This document shows positions 1 through 8,237 of a DNA stretch of 64,000 bases, piece by piece. The position numbers and the translations under genes were made by a program. This stretch comes from ZC4RG29 sp035304385 (GTDB lineage: Bacteria; Bacteroidota; Bacteroidia; Cytophagales; Cyclobacteriaceae): NCBI GenBank assembly GCA_035304385.1, contig DATGQD010000041.1, positions 203,053-267,052 on the forward strand, in the 5' to 3' direction. The notes below the pieces were generated by a model, which saw nothing but the letters and a program-made list of their open reading frames with translations, did not search any database and was not told where the DNA came from. The stretch's first letter is position 1. Every line of letters starts with the position of its first letter.

Positions 1-324
1 TTTGTCGATGTCCGATTCAAGTTTAAATTTTTCCAGCTTGATACCGTTGATCTTGCGGTTGCGTGCCAGCTTCGTGAATTTTTGCAACGAGCTGAATTGC
101 GGTCCCAGATCAAGGTAATGGAGGAAGGCATCCTTGTCGTATCCGACATCGATGAAGGCGGCGTTTAACCCCTGGACAACCTTTTTAACGGATCCAAGGT
201 ATATGTCGCCAACACTAAATTTGCTTCCTCCTTCGTCCTGGTGAAATTCTACAAGCGTCTTATCTTTTAGAAGGGCTATTCGACATCCGTTCTGAGTTCC
301 ATTAATGATCAGTTCATTACTCAA
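1..324 (-). CDS. rng: Ribonuclease E/G family protein, N-terminal part
   Basis: Only the first 108 codons are in the window; the gene runs off the left edge. RNase E/G enzymes are single-strand endoribonucleases acting in mRNA decay and rRNA maturation. The visible part starts SNELIIN and carries the S1-type RNA-binding beginning of the family: a stretch reading GDIYLGSVKKVVQGLNAAFI, then DVGYDKDAFLHYLDLGPQF. The best start is TTG at 324-322, because the reading from there matches the usual family N-terminus; the nearby ATG at 313 region is out of frame and hits a stop. The 29-residue ribosomal protein gene lies 32 bases upstream on the same strand. Family assignment is firm; RNase G versus E cannot be decided from this part. 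Confidence 0.87.
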   Translation of the reverse strand, partial: MSNELIINGTQNGCRIALLKDKTLVEFHQDEGGSKFSVGDIYLGSVKKVVQGLNAAFIDVGYDKDAFLHYLDLGPQFSSLQKFTKLARNRKINGIKLEKFKLESDIDK

Positions 325-356
325 AACGCAAGAATGTTTAAGTCAATCAAGTTCCC

Positions 357-446
357 TTACTTTTTCTTGTGCCTGTTCTTTCTCAGGCGTTTCTTCCGCT
401 TGTGGGTTGCCATCTTGTGTTTCTTCCTTTTCTTTCCACTTGGCAT
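357..446 (-). CDS. 29-residue basic AURKAIP1/COX24 (mS38/bS22-like) protein
   Basis: A 29-codon gene, ATG to TAA, starting MPSGKKRKKHK and ending RLRKNRHKKK; about 60 percent of residues are Lys, Arg or His. This pattern is the AURKAIP1/COX24 domain, found in mitochondrial small-subunit protein mS38 and in mycobacterial bS22, and common as a tiny gene in Bacteroidota. By family it should bind the decoding-site region of 16S rRNA; that is inference here. It lies between the TPR gene and the RNase E/G gene on the same strand, a placement that fits a translation/RNA-processing group. An internal ATG at residue 12 gives a possible shorter product, but the longer form matches the family. Confidence 0.85.
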   Translation of the reverse strand: MPSGKKRKKHKMATHKRKKRLRKNRHKKK

Positions 447-492
447 AGAAATTTTTTGGTTTAACCGCCTTGCGGCGGAACGTTGAACAAAA

Positions 493-1290
493 TTATTTCA
501 GGTCCTTCAGATAGGAATCGACCTCTGCCTGCACGGCGGGGTCTCCATCCATGGACTTTACTTTCTCAAACTGTTTCCGGGCCCGTTCTTTTTCGCCGGC
601 ATTAAGGAGCGCTACACCCAGCAGTAACTGTCCCTGGAGGTGGGTAGAGTCCACCTGTGTCAGCATCTCGAAGCGCTCAATGGCGAGTTTGTACTGCCCC
701 GACTGAATAGAGAGCAGCCCCATATTGAAAAGGGCTTCGGGATGTTGCGGATTGGTTGCCAATACTTCCCGCAGCATCGCGATACCCTGCATCGGATTAT
801 CCGAACTCAGGTAAGTCATGGCCATCCTGGATTTTACGTCGAGGTTGGAAGGATCAGCCTCCAGTACCTTTGCGTAATACTCGCGGGCCCTGGCAGCCAT
901 TTCCTCCTGACGGGCGGGGTCCAGTGCGAAGGTATACGCTTCATAGTACTTGTCACCCGCCCGGATCCAGCTTTCCTTTGTGTCGAAGAACGATGCAGCC
1001 TCCCCGGCGAACCAGGCGGCGCTGTCAAATCTGCCAGCTTCCTTATACCGGCCTGCCAAAGAGTCGGCAAAGATAGCACTTTTTTCTTTCTGTGCAGAGG
1101 TCTCCCAGGCCTCCCTTAGGGATGCAATGGCGGATTTCAGCTCCTCAGGCGGTTCAGCATGGGCGGCCTGCCCTACAGAATCGGCAGGTGTGCCCTGGTC
1201 TTCATTGCTTACTACGTGTTTGGGCAATTGAAACAGCAGCCAGACCACCAGTAGGCTGACCGCAACAAGCAGAATTCGGGTTTTCAGCAT
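493..1290 (-). CDS. TPR-repeat protein with N-terminal membrane anchor
   Basis: 265 residues. Residues 4-22 form one hydrophobic segment (ILLVAVSLLVVWLLF), giving a likely inner-membrane anchor with the rest outside the cytoplasm. Residues 110-260 hold tetratricopeptide repeats, for example an A-x-x-Y-x-K-V-L-x-x-D-P-S-N-x-D pattern followed by HPEALFNMGLLSIQSGQYKL and a last repeat LLLGVALLNAGEKERARKQF. TPRs are protein-binding scaffolds, so no enzyme activity is expected. It lies 21 bases downstream of the HU gene and upstream of the tiny ribosomal protein, all on the minus strand, so co-transcription is likely. Similar TPR genes sit at this place in other Bacteroidota; the partner is unknown. 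Confidence 0.8.
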   Translation of the reverse strand: MLKTRILLVAVSLLVVWLLFQLPKHVVSNEDQGTPADSVGQAAHAEPPEELKSAIASLREAWETSAQKEKSAIFADSLAGRYKEAGRFDSAAWFAGEAASFFDTKESWIRAGDKYYEAYTFALDPARQEEMAARAREYYAKVLEADPSNLDVKSRMAMTYLSSDNPMQGIAMLREVLATNPQHPEALFNMGLLSIQSGQYKLAIERFEMLTQVDSTHLQGQLLLGVALLNAGEKERARKQFEKVKSMDGDPAVQAEVDSYLKDLK

Positions 1291-1311
1291 GGCAGGGGCG
1301 GATGGGCGACA

Positions 1312-1647
1312 TCAATCCACATCCATATCCTTGAGATTGGCCTGCTTCTCGGCCATCTCCTTTACTTTTTCACTCGTCTTGATCTTGTTGACGAAGATCT
1401 TGGCTGGCTTGAAGCTTGGGATAAAATGCTCGTCGATAACGAGCGCTGTGTTTCTGGATATATTTCGGGCTATTTTCTTCTTGCGCTTCTTGTTGACAAA
1501 ACTCCCAAAGCCGCGAATGTAGATATTATGCCCATTTGCCATCGACGACTTAACCACACTAAAGAACGCTTCAACAGACGCCGTCACATCGGCCTTGTCA
1601 ACACCGGTTTTCTCCGCAATCTCGTTAATTACATCTGCCTTGGTCAC
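1312..1647 (-). CDS. HU/IHF family DNA-binding protein
   Basis: 111 residues. The fold of the HU family is clear: MTKADVINEIAEKTG helices, a dimer core, then the beta-arm region with IYIRGFGSFVNKKRKKKIARN and FIPSFKPAKIF. HU proteins bend and compact DNA as dimers. Translation starts at GTG (1647-1645), since the reading from there is exactly the family start and no ATG is near. The C-terminus has about 15 extra charged residues (EKQANLKDMDVD). A TAACTTTG promoter box lies 44 bases upstream. The gene is divergent from mutY, so both share the short region 1648-1715. HU versus IHF subunit cannot be told apart here. Confidence 0.92.
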   Translation of the reverse strand: MTKADVINEIAEKTGVDKADVTASVEAFFSVVKSSMANGHNIYIRGFGSFVNKKRKKKIARNISRNTALVIDEHFIPSFKPAKIFVNKIKTSEKVKEMAEKQANLKDMDVD

Positions 1648-1690
1648 TTTCGGTAAAAGTTTTAATGATTGAGAAAAAATTAAGGGATCG

Positions 1691-1698
1691 CAAAGTTA
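1691..1698 (-). promoter_or_regulatory. -7 promoter box (TAnnTTTG) for HU gene
   Basis: TAACTTTG on the minus strand matches the Bacteroidota -7 consensus TAnnTTTG exactly and lies 44 bases before the HU start. No good -33 TTG was found at the usual spacing, so this is a candidate only. Confidence 0.5.
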
Positions 1699-1715
1699 AT
1701 TTGCAGCCGCCGATT

Positions 1716-2813
1716 ATGAAATCAATATTGAAAAAAACTGATAATCAGGAGGATGGAAGCCGATATTTATCCGAAAAAATCGTTGAATGGTATCATGTGA
1801 ACCATAGAAAACTGCCCTGGCGGGAGACCTGCGATCCCTATCGGATCTGGTTGTCCGAAGTAATCCTCCAACAAACGCGGGTCGCGCAGGGATTACCCTA
1901 CTACAATCGCTTCACGGCCCACTATCCAACCGTGTATGCGCTGGCCGCGGCACCCGAGGAAGAAGTGCTCCGCCACTGGCAAGGCCTCGGATATTACACG
2001 CGCGCGCGAAACCTCATTCGCTGTGCACGGGTGATCGTCGAGGAATACGGGGGCATCTTTCCAAAAACTTTTGAAGAATTGCGACGGCTCCCCGGGATTG
2101 GCGACTACACGGCGGCAGCCATCGCCTCGATCGCCTTCGGAGAACGCGCGGCCGTGCTCGACGGAAACGTGTTTCGCGTTCTCGCACGCTATTTCGGATT
2201 GCAACACGATATCGCCGCACCATCGTCGCGAAAAGTGTTCGCCGACCTCGCCGCCACACTGGTGCCCGCCGATCATCCCGGCACCTACAACCAGGCGATC
2301 ATGGAGTTCGGCGCGCTCTGCTGCGTGCCAAAAACGCCTCAATGCTCCGATTGCGTGCTTGCTGCAGGGTGCTATGCACTGCAAAACAAGGCCCAGGCCT
2401 CCCTGCCCGTTCGGAACGTCAAAAGGGGCGCCCGCAAGCGGTATTTTTACTACTTCGTTTTCATCAGCGGGAACCGTATTGCCATGCGCAAGCGATCTGG
2501 AAGGGATATCTGGGAGAATCTTTACGATTTTTATGCTGCCGAAACTTCAGGGCGGCAGACGCTCCGCAAAGTGGTCGAAAACGACGAAAGATTGCGTGCG
2601 CTGGCGGCGCGACTGCCGGAGCTCGAAGTAACGCCCACCTACAGGCACAAACTTACGCACCAGGAAATCTATGCGCGGTTTGTCGTAGTCCGGCCCCCTT
2701 TCAAACGTGCAGCACTACCCGGCGGTCTGACTTTTTTCTCCCGGCAGGGCCTGGATAAGCTCCCCAAGCCTGTGTTGATAAGCCGTTTCCTCGCAGATCG
2801 GAAAATTTTATAG
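1716..2813 (+). CDS. mutY: A/G-specific adenine glycosylase MutY
   Basis: 365 residues from the ATG at 1716; the frame is open further upstream but the extra part is not family-like. MutY removes adenine mispaired with 8-oxoguanine. Visible: catalytic Glu48 in WLSEVILQQTRV, the helix-hairpin-helix LPGIGDYTAAAI at about 125-136, catalytic Asp149 in VLDGNVFRVLAR, and the 4Fe-4S ligands Cys203, 210, 213, 219 in a C-X6-C-X2-C-X5-C pattern. The C-terminal part from about 235 is the NUDIX-like domain that recognises 8-oxoG. All key residues are present. It is followed by ssb, gldE and gldD on the same strand, an order conserved in gliding Bacteroidota. Confidence 0.96.
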   Translation: MKSILKKTDNQEDGSRYLSEKIVEWYHVNHRKLPWRETCDPYRIWLSEVILQQTRVAQGLPYYNRFTAHYPTVYALAAAPEEEVLRHWQGLGYYTRARNLIRCARVIVEEYGGIFPKTFEELRRLPGIGDYTAAAIASIAFGERAAVLDGNVFRVLARYFGLQHDIAAPSSRKVFADLAATLVPADHPGTYNQAIMEFGALCCVPKTPQCSDCVLAAGCYALQNKAQASLPVRNVKRGARKRYFYYFVFISGNRIAMRKRSGRDIWENLYDFYAAETSGRQTLRKVVENDERLRALAARLPELEVTPTYRHKLTHQEIYARFVVVRPPFKRAALPGGLTFFSRQGLDKLPKPVLISRFLADRKIL

Positions 2814-2820
2814 TTACCCC

Positions 2821-2828
2821 TAACTTTG
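2821..2828 (+). promoter_or_regulatory. -7 promoter box (TAnnTTTG) upstream of ssb
   Basis: TAACTTTG, an exact match to the Bacteroidota -7 consensus, starts 7 bases after the mutY stop. It would give an ssb leader of about 85 bases. The -33 region is not clear. Confidence 0.45.
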
Positions 2829-2919
2829 GTACTTTTACCCTAAGCGGATGGCTGCGGGAAACCGAACCCGACGGCAATCTGCGACGTTCTACCGAGTAAC
2901 AAGCAGTAAATCCAACTAT

Positions 2920-3369
2920 ATGTCAGGTGTAAATAGAGTAATCTTGGTGGGTCGGCTTGGAAAAGACCCTGAAGTAAGAAATTTAGAGAGCGGGGTCGCC
3001 GTGGCAAACTTCAGCCTGGCTACCTCTGAAACGTATAAGGACCGAACCACGGGTGAAAGAAGAGAAACCACCGAATGGCACAATATTGTATTGTGGCGTG
3101 GCCTCGCCGAAGTCGCTCAGCGCTATCTGCACAAGGGCGATATGATTTATATCGAAGGCAAACTCCGCACCCGGTCCTGGGAAAAGGATGGCATTACCCG
3201 TTACACTACGGAAGTAGTCGGCGACAACATGACTATGCTCTCTTCACGGCAGAGTGGTGGCGGCGCGTCTCAGCCCGCGGAAATGGGCAGTTCATCAATG
3301 CCTGATCGTAGTCAGGAGCCGTACCGGGCGCCTGTCGACACGAACAGTACGGATGATCTTCCGTTCTGA
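2920..3369 (+). CDS. ssb: Single-stranded DNA-binding protein
   Basis: 149 residues from the ATG at 2920 (MSGVNRVILVGRLGKDPEVR). SSB coats single-stranded DNA in replication, repair and recombination and recruits partners through its C-terminal tip. The OB-fold covers about residues 3-108, with family patterns such as NLESGVAVANFSLAT and EWHNIVLWRGLAEVAQRYL. A flexible Ser/Pro/Gln-rich linker follows, then the acidic tip DDLPF at the end, the form used for partner binding. An in-frame GTG/ATG extension upstream adds a non-family sequence and is not used. It is a full-length single-OB SSB between mutY and gldE. Confidence 0.96.
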   Translation: MSGVNRVILVGRLGKDPEVRNLESGVAVANFSLATSETYKDRTTGERRETTEWHNIVLWRGLAEVAQRYLHKGDMIYIEGKLRTRSWEKDGITRYTTEVVGDNMTMLSSRQSGGGASQPAEMGSSSMPDRSQEPYRAPVDTNSTDDLPF

Positions 3370-3393
3370 TTGTAGTACCAATGTCAATCCGCT

Positions 3394-4659
3394 TTGGACG
3401 AACCTCCCAGTTACGCATTATACCTTCCGGCTAGTTCAGGCATCGGCTTGATTTACATCCTGGGCATCGCAGCCCTGTTGCTGCTTGGGTTGTCAGCCCT
3501 GATAACCGCTTCTGAAACCGTGTTGTTGCACGACGAAGGAAGCAAGCGCAATGGGCGTTCCGCCTACCTGAAGGACACGTCGCTCCTCCCGGCAACGATT
3601 CGAATTGTCCGGCATGCGCTAGTCATTGCCGTGATCACACTCTGTGCCGGCATGCTCTGGATATCATACGGAGAAATGTACGCCCGTAACGCCACGACGC
3701 TGGCCATCATTATTGTTACTACGTTCGCTCTCGTCGCTTTCGGAGACCTTACACCGCGGGCTGTCGCATCACGATACAAGACCCGCGTGCTCCGCGTTAT
3801 GCTTCCCTTCTGGAAGTTCGCCCTTAACGCGTGCAGGCCATTGGCTGTGGCGCTTTCCGGCATGGACCGTGCCGTGGAAAAACGACTGCAAAGCCAGGTG
3901 CACATCGCACCCGGTCCGCAGGCTTCAAACGGCATTAATGGAAACGAACCAGACTTTCTGAAAAGGATCCCCGGCTTTGGTACATTGACGGTCCGTCAGG
4001 TCATGCGCTCCCGCATCGACATTGCCGCAGTGGACGTCGCGATGAATTTCCATGAGTTGATGGATTTTATCAACAAGACCGGGTTCTCGCGGATGCCCGC
4101 CTATCGTGAAACGATAGACCACATCGAGGGCATCCTTTACATAAAAGACTTATTGCCGTTTACGGAAGAAGATGAGAACTTCAGATGGCAGGACCTTCTC
4201 CGCCCCGGGTTCTTCGTGCCGGACAATAAAAAAATTGATTCGCTGCTGAAGGATTTCCAGGAGAAGCGCGTTCATATTGCGGTGGTCGTCGACGAATATG
4301 GTGGAACGCTGGGGCTGATCACCCTTGAGGATATTATCGAGGAAATCATCGGCGAAATCAACGATGAGTTCGATGATGAAAGCGAAGGGTTTCGAAAAAT
4401 CGACGACCATACCTATGTGTTTGAAGGAAAGACGCTGTTGCATGATCTTTGCAAGACACTTGAGGTGGATGGAAGCACGTTCGACGAGGTCAGAGGCGAA
4501 AGCGAGTCACTGGCAGGTCTGATCCTCGAACTTACCAACGACCTGCCAAACGTAGGCAAGAAGATCACGTTCAAACAATTTATGTTTACTATCGAGGCGG
4601 TCGACAAGAGAAGAATTAAGCGCGTGAGGGTACATATCCATGAACATGAGGAATCCTGA
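3394..4659 (+). CDS. gldE: Gliding motility-associated protein GldE
   Basis: 421 residues. GldE is a CorC/HlyC-type membrane protein needed, with GldD, for Bacteroidota gliding and type IX secretion function. Residues about 15-150 hold hydrophobic segments (IGLIYILGIAALLLLGLSAL, HALVIAVITLCAGMLW, TLAIIIVTTFALVAF), a DUF21-like membrane part. Residues about 195-320 hold a CBS-domain pair (VRQVMRSRIDIAAVDV; HIAVVVDEYGGTLGLITLEDIIEEIIGEI), and the C-terminus is a CorC/HlyC domain. The start is TTG at 3394; the ATG at 3381 is out of frame. It follows ssb by 24 bases and its end overlaps gldD by 20 bases, so translation of the two is probably linked. Confidence 0.92.
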   Translation: MDEPPSYALYLPASSGIGLIYILGIAALLLLGLSALITASETVLLHDEGSKRNGRSAYLKDTSLLPATIRIVRHALVIAVITLCAGMLWISYGEMYARNATTLAIIIVTTFALVAFGDLTPRAVASRYKTRVLRVMLPFWKFALNACRPLAVALSGMDRAVEKRLQSQVHIAPGPQASNGINGNEPDFLKRIPGFGTLTVRQVMRSRIDIAAVDVAMNFHELMDFINKTGFSRMPAYRETIDHIEGILYIKDLLPFTEEDENFRWQDLLRPGFFVPDNKKIDSLLKDFQEKRVHIAVVVDEYGGTLGLITLEDIIEEIIGEINDEFDDESEGFRKIDDHTYVFEGKTLLHDLCKTLEVDGSTFDEVRGESESLAGLILELTNDLPNVGKKITFKQFMFTIEAVDKRRIKRVRVHIHEHEES

Positions 4660-5266
4660 TTTCGGCAACGGAAAGCCGACTGTGTATGCGGCACTCGTCA
4701 TGCTGTCGTGCCTCATGTTTTCATGTGAACGGAGTTATGTTCCCAAGCCGATCGGTTACAATCGTCTCGACCTTCCGGAACCGGCCTATCACGCCATGCC
4801 CGACACGTTGCCATACTGGTTCGAATATTCGCGGCATGCGAAGATCCTGAAGGACACTTCTTTTATCAGCGACCGCGAGTGGATCGAGGTATACTACCCC
4901 TTGATGAAAGCGACGGTGCACATCACCTACAAACCCGTTAACGATAACCTTGAACTGCTTAAGGAGTATGTTGACGACTCCTACCGGCTGACGGCAAAGC
5001 ATCAGATCAAAGCTTACGCTATCGACGAGATACTCGTGAGCACACCGTCCGGAAAGACCGCAGTCATAGAAGAGATCGAAGGGGAAGTGCCCAGCCAGTT
5101 TCAATTTACGGTCACCGATTCCACACGCCACTTTCTCCGTGGTGCACTATACTTCAATACTAAGGTCCAGAACGATTCCCTTGCACCGGCGATCGAGTAT
5201 GTAAAGAAGGACATTATGCACATGATCAACACACTGGAGTGGAGCAGCGAGAGAAGGGGGTCGTGA
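4640..5266 (+). CDS. gldD: Gliding motility lipoprotein GldD
   Basis: 208 residues. A lipoprotein signal (ALVMLSCLMFSC) ends at a lipobox Cys near residue 29, so the mature protein is lipid-anchored outside the inner membrane. The body shows GldD features: a Pro/Tyr-rich start SYVPKPIGYNRLDLPEPAY, then LPYWFEYS and WIEVYYPLMKATVHITYKPV. GldD is required for gliding in Flavobacterium and works with GldE. The first ATG overlaps the last 20 bases of gldE; a second Met three codons in would also keep the signal peptide. The pair suggests that this organism has the gliding/type IX machinery, though the other gld genes are outside this window. Confidence 0.9.
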   Translation: MNMRNPDFGNGKPTVYAALVMLSCLMFSCERSYVPKPIGYNRLDLPEPAYHAMPDTLPYWFEYSRHAKILKDTSFISDREWIEVYYPLMKATVHITYKPVNDNLELLKEYVDDSYRLTAKHQIKAYAIDEILVSTPSGKTAVIEEIEGEVPSQFQFTVTDSTRHFLRGALYFNTKVQNDSLAPAIEYVKKDIMHMINTLEWSSERRGS

Positions 5267-5347
5267 AGATGGAATTTGCCCGCCGCTTGGTCTGCAGGTG
5301 AGGAATATATAATTTGCCCGCGAACTATCGCAGAAAAAATTCCATCG

Positions 5348-6097
5348 ATGAAGTACACACTCCTTGTTTTCGCTGTCCTCGCCGCGGCCAGCATTACATC
5401 CTCATACGCACAGTCGTCCGGTCGACAGATCTATGAACTCAGGGTGTATGAGCTTACCATGGGCTCACTGGGCCATATGGAAAATTACCTCGGCAAGGCG
5501 CTGATCCCGGCGCTTAACCGAAGTGGAGTAAAGAACGTGGGCGCGTTTCGCGAAACGGGAAAGAACGAGCCACCTAAAATATACGTCCTCATCCCCTATG
5601 CGTCGATGGCAGACTACGCTCGTGTCAGGAAAGCGCTTGAGCGGGATGAAGCGTATCAAAGCGATAGCGAAGCCTATCGTAAGCTGCCTAAGGCCGTATA
5701 CTTCCGGTACAAGAGTTCCCTGTTGGAAGCTTTTGCCGGACTTCCCTCGCTAGTCGTGCCTCCTTCCGGAGAGCGCATTTTTGAGCTGCGGATTTACGAA
5801 GGATACAGCGACGATGCGGTGTCGCGAAAAGTGAAAATGTTCAACGAAGGTGAAATCGATATCTTTCGAAACACCGGGCTGAACGCGGTGTTCTTTGGCG
5901 AGACCTTATCAGGGCCTGACATGCCCTCCCTTCAATACATGCTCACCTTCCGGGATATGGAGGAGCGCGATAAGAATTGGCAGGCATTTATTGCTCATCC
6001 CGACTGGGCGAAGATGTCAAAGGACCCGCAATACGCGAACACGGTATCAAAAATCATCAGGGTGTTTCTCGAACCTATGGCCTTCTCGCAAATCTGA
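5348..6097 (+). CDS. Secreted NIPSNAP family protein
   Basis: 249 residues from the ATG at 5348, which begins a clear signal peptide (MKYTLLVFAVLAAASITSSYAQ). Two NIPSNAP repeats (dimeric alpha-beta barrel fold) follow: the first begins QIYELRVYELTMGSLGHMENYL, the second IFELRIYEGYSDDAVSRKVKMF. Between them are typical pieces such as VGAFRETGKNEPPKIYVLIPYAS and a Y-Q-S-D-S-E-A-Y stretch. NIPSNAP domains have no settled biochemical role; exported two-domain forms are common in Bacteroidota. It lies 81 bases after gldD and may be read from the same transcript. The start 24 codons upstream is rejected because it precedes the signal peptide. Confidence 0.85.
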   Translation: MKYTLLVFAVLAAASITSSYAQSSGRQIYELRVYELTMGSLGHMENYLGKALIPALNRSGVKNVGAFRETGKNEPPKIYVLIPYASMADYARVRKALERDEAYQSDSEAYRKLPKAVYFRYKSSLLEAFAGLPSLVVPPSGERIFELRIYEGYSDDAVSRKVKMFNEGEIDIFRNTGLNAVFFGETLSGPDMPSLQYMLTFRDMEERDKNWQAFIAHPDWAKMSKDPQYANTVSKIIRVFLEPMAFSQI

Positions 6098-6101
6098 CCC
6101 G

Positions 6102-7121
6102 CTACTTCGTGTTGTGGTCCCGGGCATAGTGTTCCCTGAGGATGTCGTAGGCGAAATCGTCGGTCAGATCGCGGACGGCAGTATGCACGTGGTTGGCGTT
6201 GTTTTGCGTGTTGTCGTATTCGATCAGTAGCATAGGCCCCTGGATACGATAGTAATGTCCCGCACCGGGCTGGAGGCTGCCGGCCCATGCAAACGAGAGG
6301 TTCTCAATGCCGGCGTCCTGGATCTTTTTCATCAGGCGGCTCGAAAATCCGAACACATAATTTTTGACGTACACATCCAACAAGGTGAGCAGCATTTTCT
6401 GCTGGGCCGTTGTCATGTCGCGGTAGGAAAGTCCTTTGGGTTCGAGCGGGGTTGCTTCCCGTTCTGCCAGGGTAAACATTTCATGCGGGGCCGTGTCGGA
6501 GAACTTTACGGTCTTGAGTTGCGCGTCGGTAAACGAATTCACCAACTGGAAGCCCAGATCCGTCTCCAGCCTGAGAATTTGCTTTCCCTCCTGGGGGCCG
6601 CGCGGCACGGTTGCAGGATTGGCTCCAAAGGCCGAAGGTGTTGACGAAACCAGGCTACCGTCAATGGAAAAGAAATTAAGCGCGACGTGGTGGCCCTCCA
6701 GCCGCCAACCCCAGGGCTGTTTGGCCGACGGCGTTCCGAAGATGCTGACGTAATAGTTTTCCGGGTCGCGGTGGGTGTCGTCCGGCCCGCGTCCTTCCAG
6801 CTCACGCAGAATGACCTCGTTCGCCATAATTTCGGTGGCCTTCGTGTAGCCCTGCTGACTCAGCGACGCACGAAGCAGCTTGAGTGCAGCCTCCCGTTGC
6901 GAAGCATTCAGGTGTTTAAAAGGTACGCCTTTTCTGGGCCTGGGAACTATGGTCCAGTTGGTACGTTCTTCCGTTTCAACCGGAAAGGACACTTTTTCCA
7001 ACTGTTCCGGAGTTAATGTCGAAATGAATGCCGTTGCCGTTTCCGCCAGATCCTGGGCTATGACCGAAGGTGACACGCTTGTAGCCAGCGCGAACAAAAG
7101 CACACAGGTTATTCGTTTCAT
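6102..7121 (-). CDS. Secreted DUF3500 family protein
   Basis: 339 residues with an N-terminal signal peptide (MKRITCVLLFALATSVSPSVIAQ). The mature part matches the DUF3500 layout: an early R-x-x-W-x-x-x-P-R-P-R-K-G segment, then the signature WGWRLEGHHVALNFF, followed by GPQEGKQILRLETDLGFQLV, and near the end FAWAGSLQPGAGHYYRIQGPMLLIEYDNTQNNANHVHT (read here as separate pieces around residues 280-318). The conserved His, Glu and Tyr residues look like a metal or substrate site, but the function of the family is not known. The gene ends four bases from the NIPSNAP stop, facing it. Confidence 0.82.
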   Translation of the reverse strand: MKRITCVLLFALATSVSPSVIAQDLAETATAFISTLTPEQLEKVSFPVETEERTNWTIVPRPRKGVPFKHLNASQREAALKLLRASLSQQGYTKATEIMANEVILRELEGRGPDDTHRDPENYYVSIFGTPSAKQPWGWRLEGHHVALNFFSIDGSLVSSTPSAFGANPATVPRGPQEGKQILRLETDLGFQLVNSFTDAQLKTVKFSDTAPHEMFTLAEREATPLEPKGLSYRDMTTAQQKMLLTLLDVYVKNYVFGFSSRLMKKIQDAGIENLSFAWAGSLQPGAGHYYRIQGPMLLIEYDNTQNNANHVHTAVRDLTDDFAYDILREHYARDHNTK

Positions 7122-7216
7122 AGGGGGTGCCGTTATCGGATGTGTTACTAAAGATAGACTCTTTTTCGCAACCGGGGTATTATTGTATGAAAGCGGTCAC
7201 ATAAGTATACAAGTCG

Positions 7217-7224
7217 TATTTTTG
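7217..7224 (+). promoter_or_regulatory. Possible -7 box for the YpdA-like gene
   Basis: TATTTTTG matches TAnnTTTG and lies about 40 bases before the ATG at 7265. A -33 TTG at normal spacing is not obvious. Confidence 0.35.
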
Positions 7225-7264
7225 GCTATCCTTTTTGCCCGGAAATGCGAATGGACGCGAAGCA

Positions 7265-8233
7265 ATGACTATGTATGATGTAATAATAATCGGCGCAGGT
7301 CCAATTGGACTTGCCTGTGGAATAGAAGCTAAAAAAGCCGGCCTGGAATATCTCATTATCGAAAAGGGATGCCTCGTCAATTCGTTGTACAACTATCCCC
7401 TGAACATGATGTTCTTCTCCACCTCGGAGCGACTTGAGATCGGCAATGTGCCTTTCATTTCCCATCAGCCCAAACCGAATCGCTTTGAGGCGTTGGAATA
7501 TTACCGGCGCGTCTGTTCATCGTGGGAACTCGACGTCCGGCTATACGAACGCGTCGAACGCGTTGAAAAGAAGGCGGATATCTTTGAGGTCGAAACGATA
7601 AAGGGAAAGTATCGCAGCCGTGCCGTAGTTCTGGCGCTCGGCTTTTACGACCTGCCTTTTCTGCTTAACGTCCCGGGGGAAGATCTCCCTAAGGTCAGAC
7701 ACTATTACGACGAACCTCATCCCTACTACTTACAGCGCGTCGTGGTTGTTGGCGCGGCCAATTCGGCAGTGGATGTAGCGCTGGAGACGTATCGCAAGGG
7801 CGCTGAGGTGACCATGGTGATCCGCGAGTCAGGCATTCGCGACACAGTTAAGTATTGGGTGCGACCCGATATCGAAAACCGCATCAAGGAGGGATCAATC
7901 AAAGCCTACTTTAACTCGCAAGTCCTTCGCATAACACCTGAGACCGTGGTCATCCGCACGCCGGAGGGGGAGGTAACAATAGAGAACGACTTCGTCATGG
8001 CGATGACGGGCTACCAGCCTCCCTTTGAATTCATGGAACGTTGTGGTGTTCAGTTCCAGAACGACGAGTTTCATACGCCGGTGTACGATGAGGCTACTAT
8101 GGAAACGAACGTTCCGGGCCTGTATCTCGCCGGCGTGGTTTGTGGAGGCCTGAAAACCAACAAGTGGTTCATAGAAAACTCCAGGGTTCACGCCGAAGTC
8201 ATCATGAACAACTTAGCCAGGGTGCTTGCCTGA
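7265..8233 (+). CDS. ypdA: YpdA-like flavin disulfide reductase (bacillithiol reductase family)
   Basis: 322 residues from the ATG at 7265 (a second ATG at 7271 is equally possible). An FAD-binding Rossmann motif opens the protein (YDVIIIGAGPIGLACGIEAKKAG), and a second dinucleotide motif for NADPH is at about residues 160-185 (VVVVGAANSAVDVALETYRKG). The layout matches YpdA, proposed to reduce oxidised bacillithiol (BSSB) with NADPH; Bacteroidota make bacillithiol. The family has no CxxC redox pair, and none is present here. Late motif: TNVPGLYLAGVVCGG. It stands alone between a divergent DUF3500 gene and the convergent kinase-like gene. Confidence 0.85.
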   Translation: MTMYDVIIIGAGPIGLACGIEAKKAGLEYLIIEKGCLVNSLYNYPLNMMFFSTSERLEIGNVPFISHQPKPNRFEALEYYRRVCSSWELDVRLYERVERVEKKADIFEVETIKGKYRSRAVVLALGFYDLPFLLNVPGEDLPKVRHYYDEPHPYYLQRVVVVGAANSAVDVALETYRKGAEVTMVIRESGIRDTVKYWVRPDIENRIKEGSIKAYFNSQVLRITPETVVIRTPEGEVTIENDFVMAMTGYQPPFEFMERCGVQFQNDEFHTPVYDEATMETNVPGLYLAGVVCGGLKTNKWFIENSRVHAEVIMNNLARVLA

Positions 8234-8237
8234 CGGA

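Noticed and set aside
1893..2384. Long open frame on the minus strand over mutY
   Set aside because: It lies wholly opposite a well-supported gene, has no known motif and follows from the high GC codon pattern of mutY.
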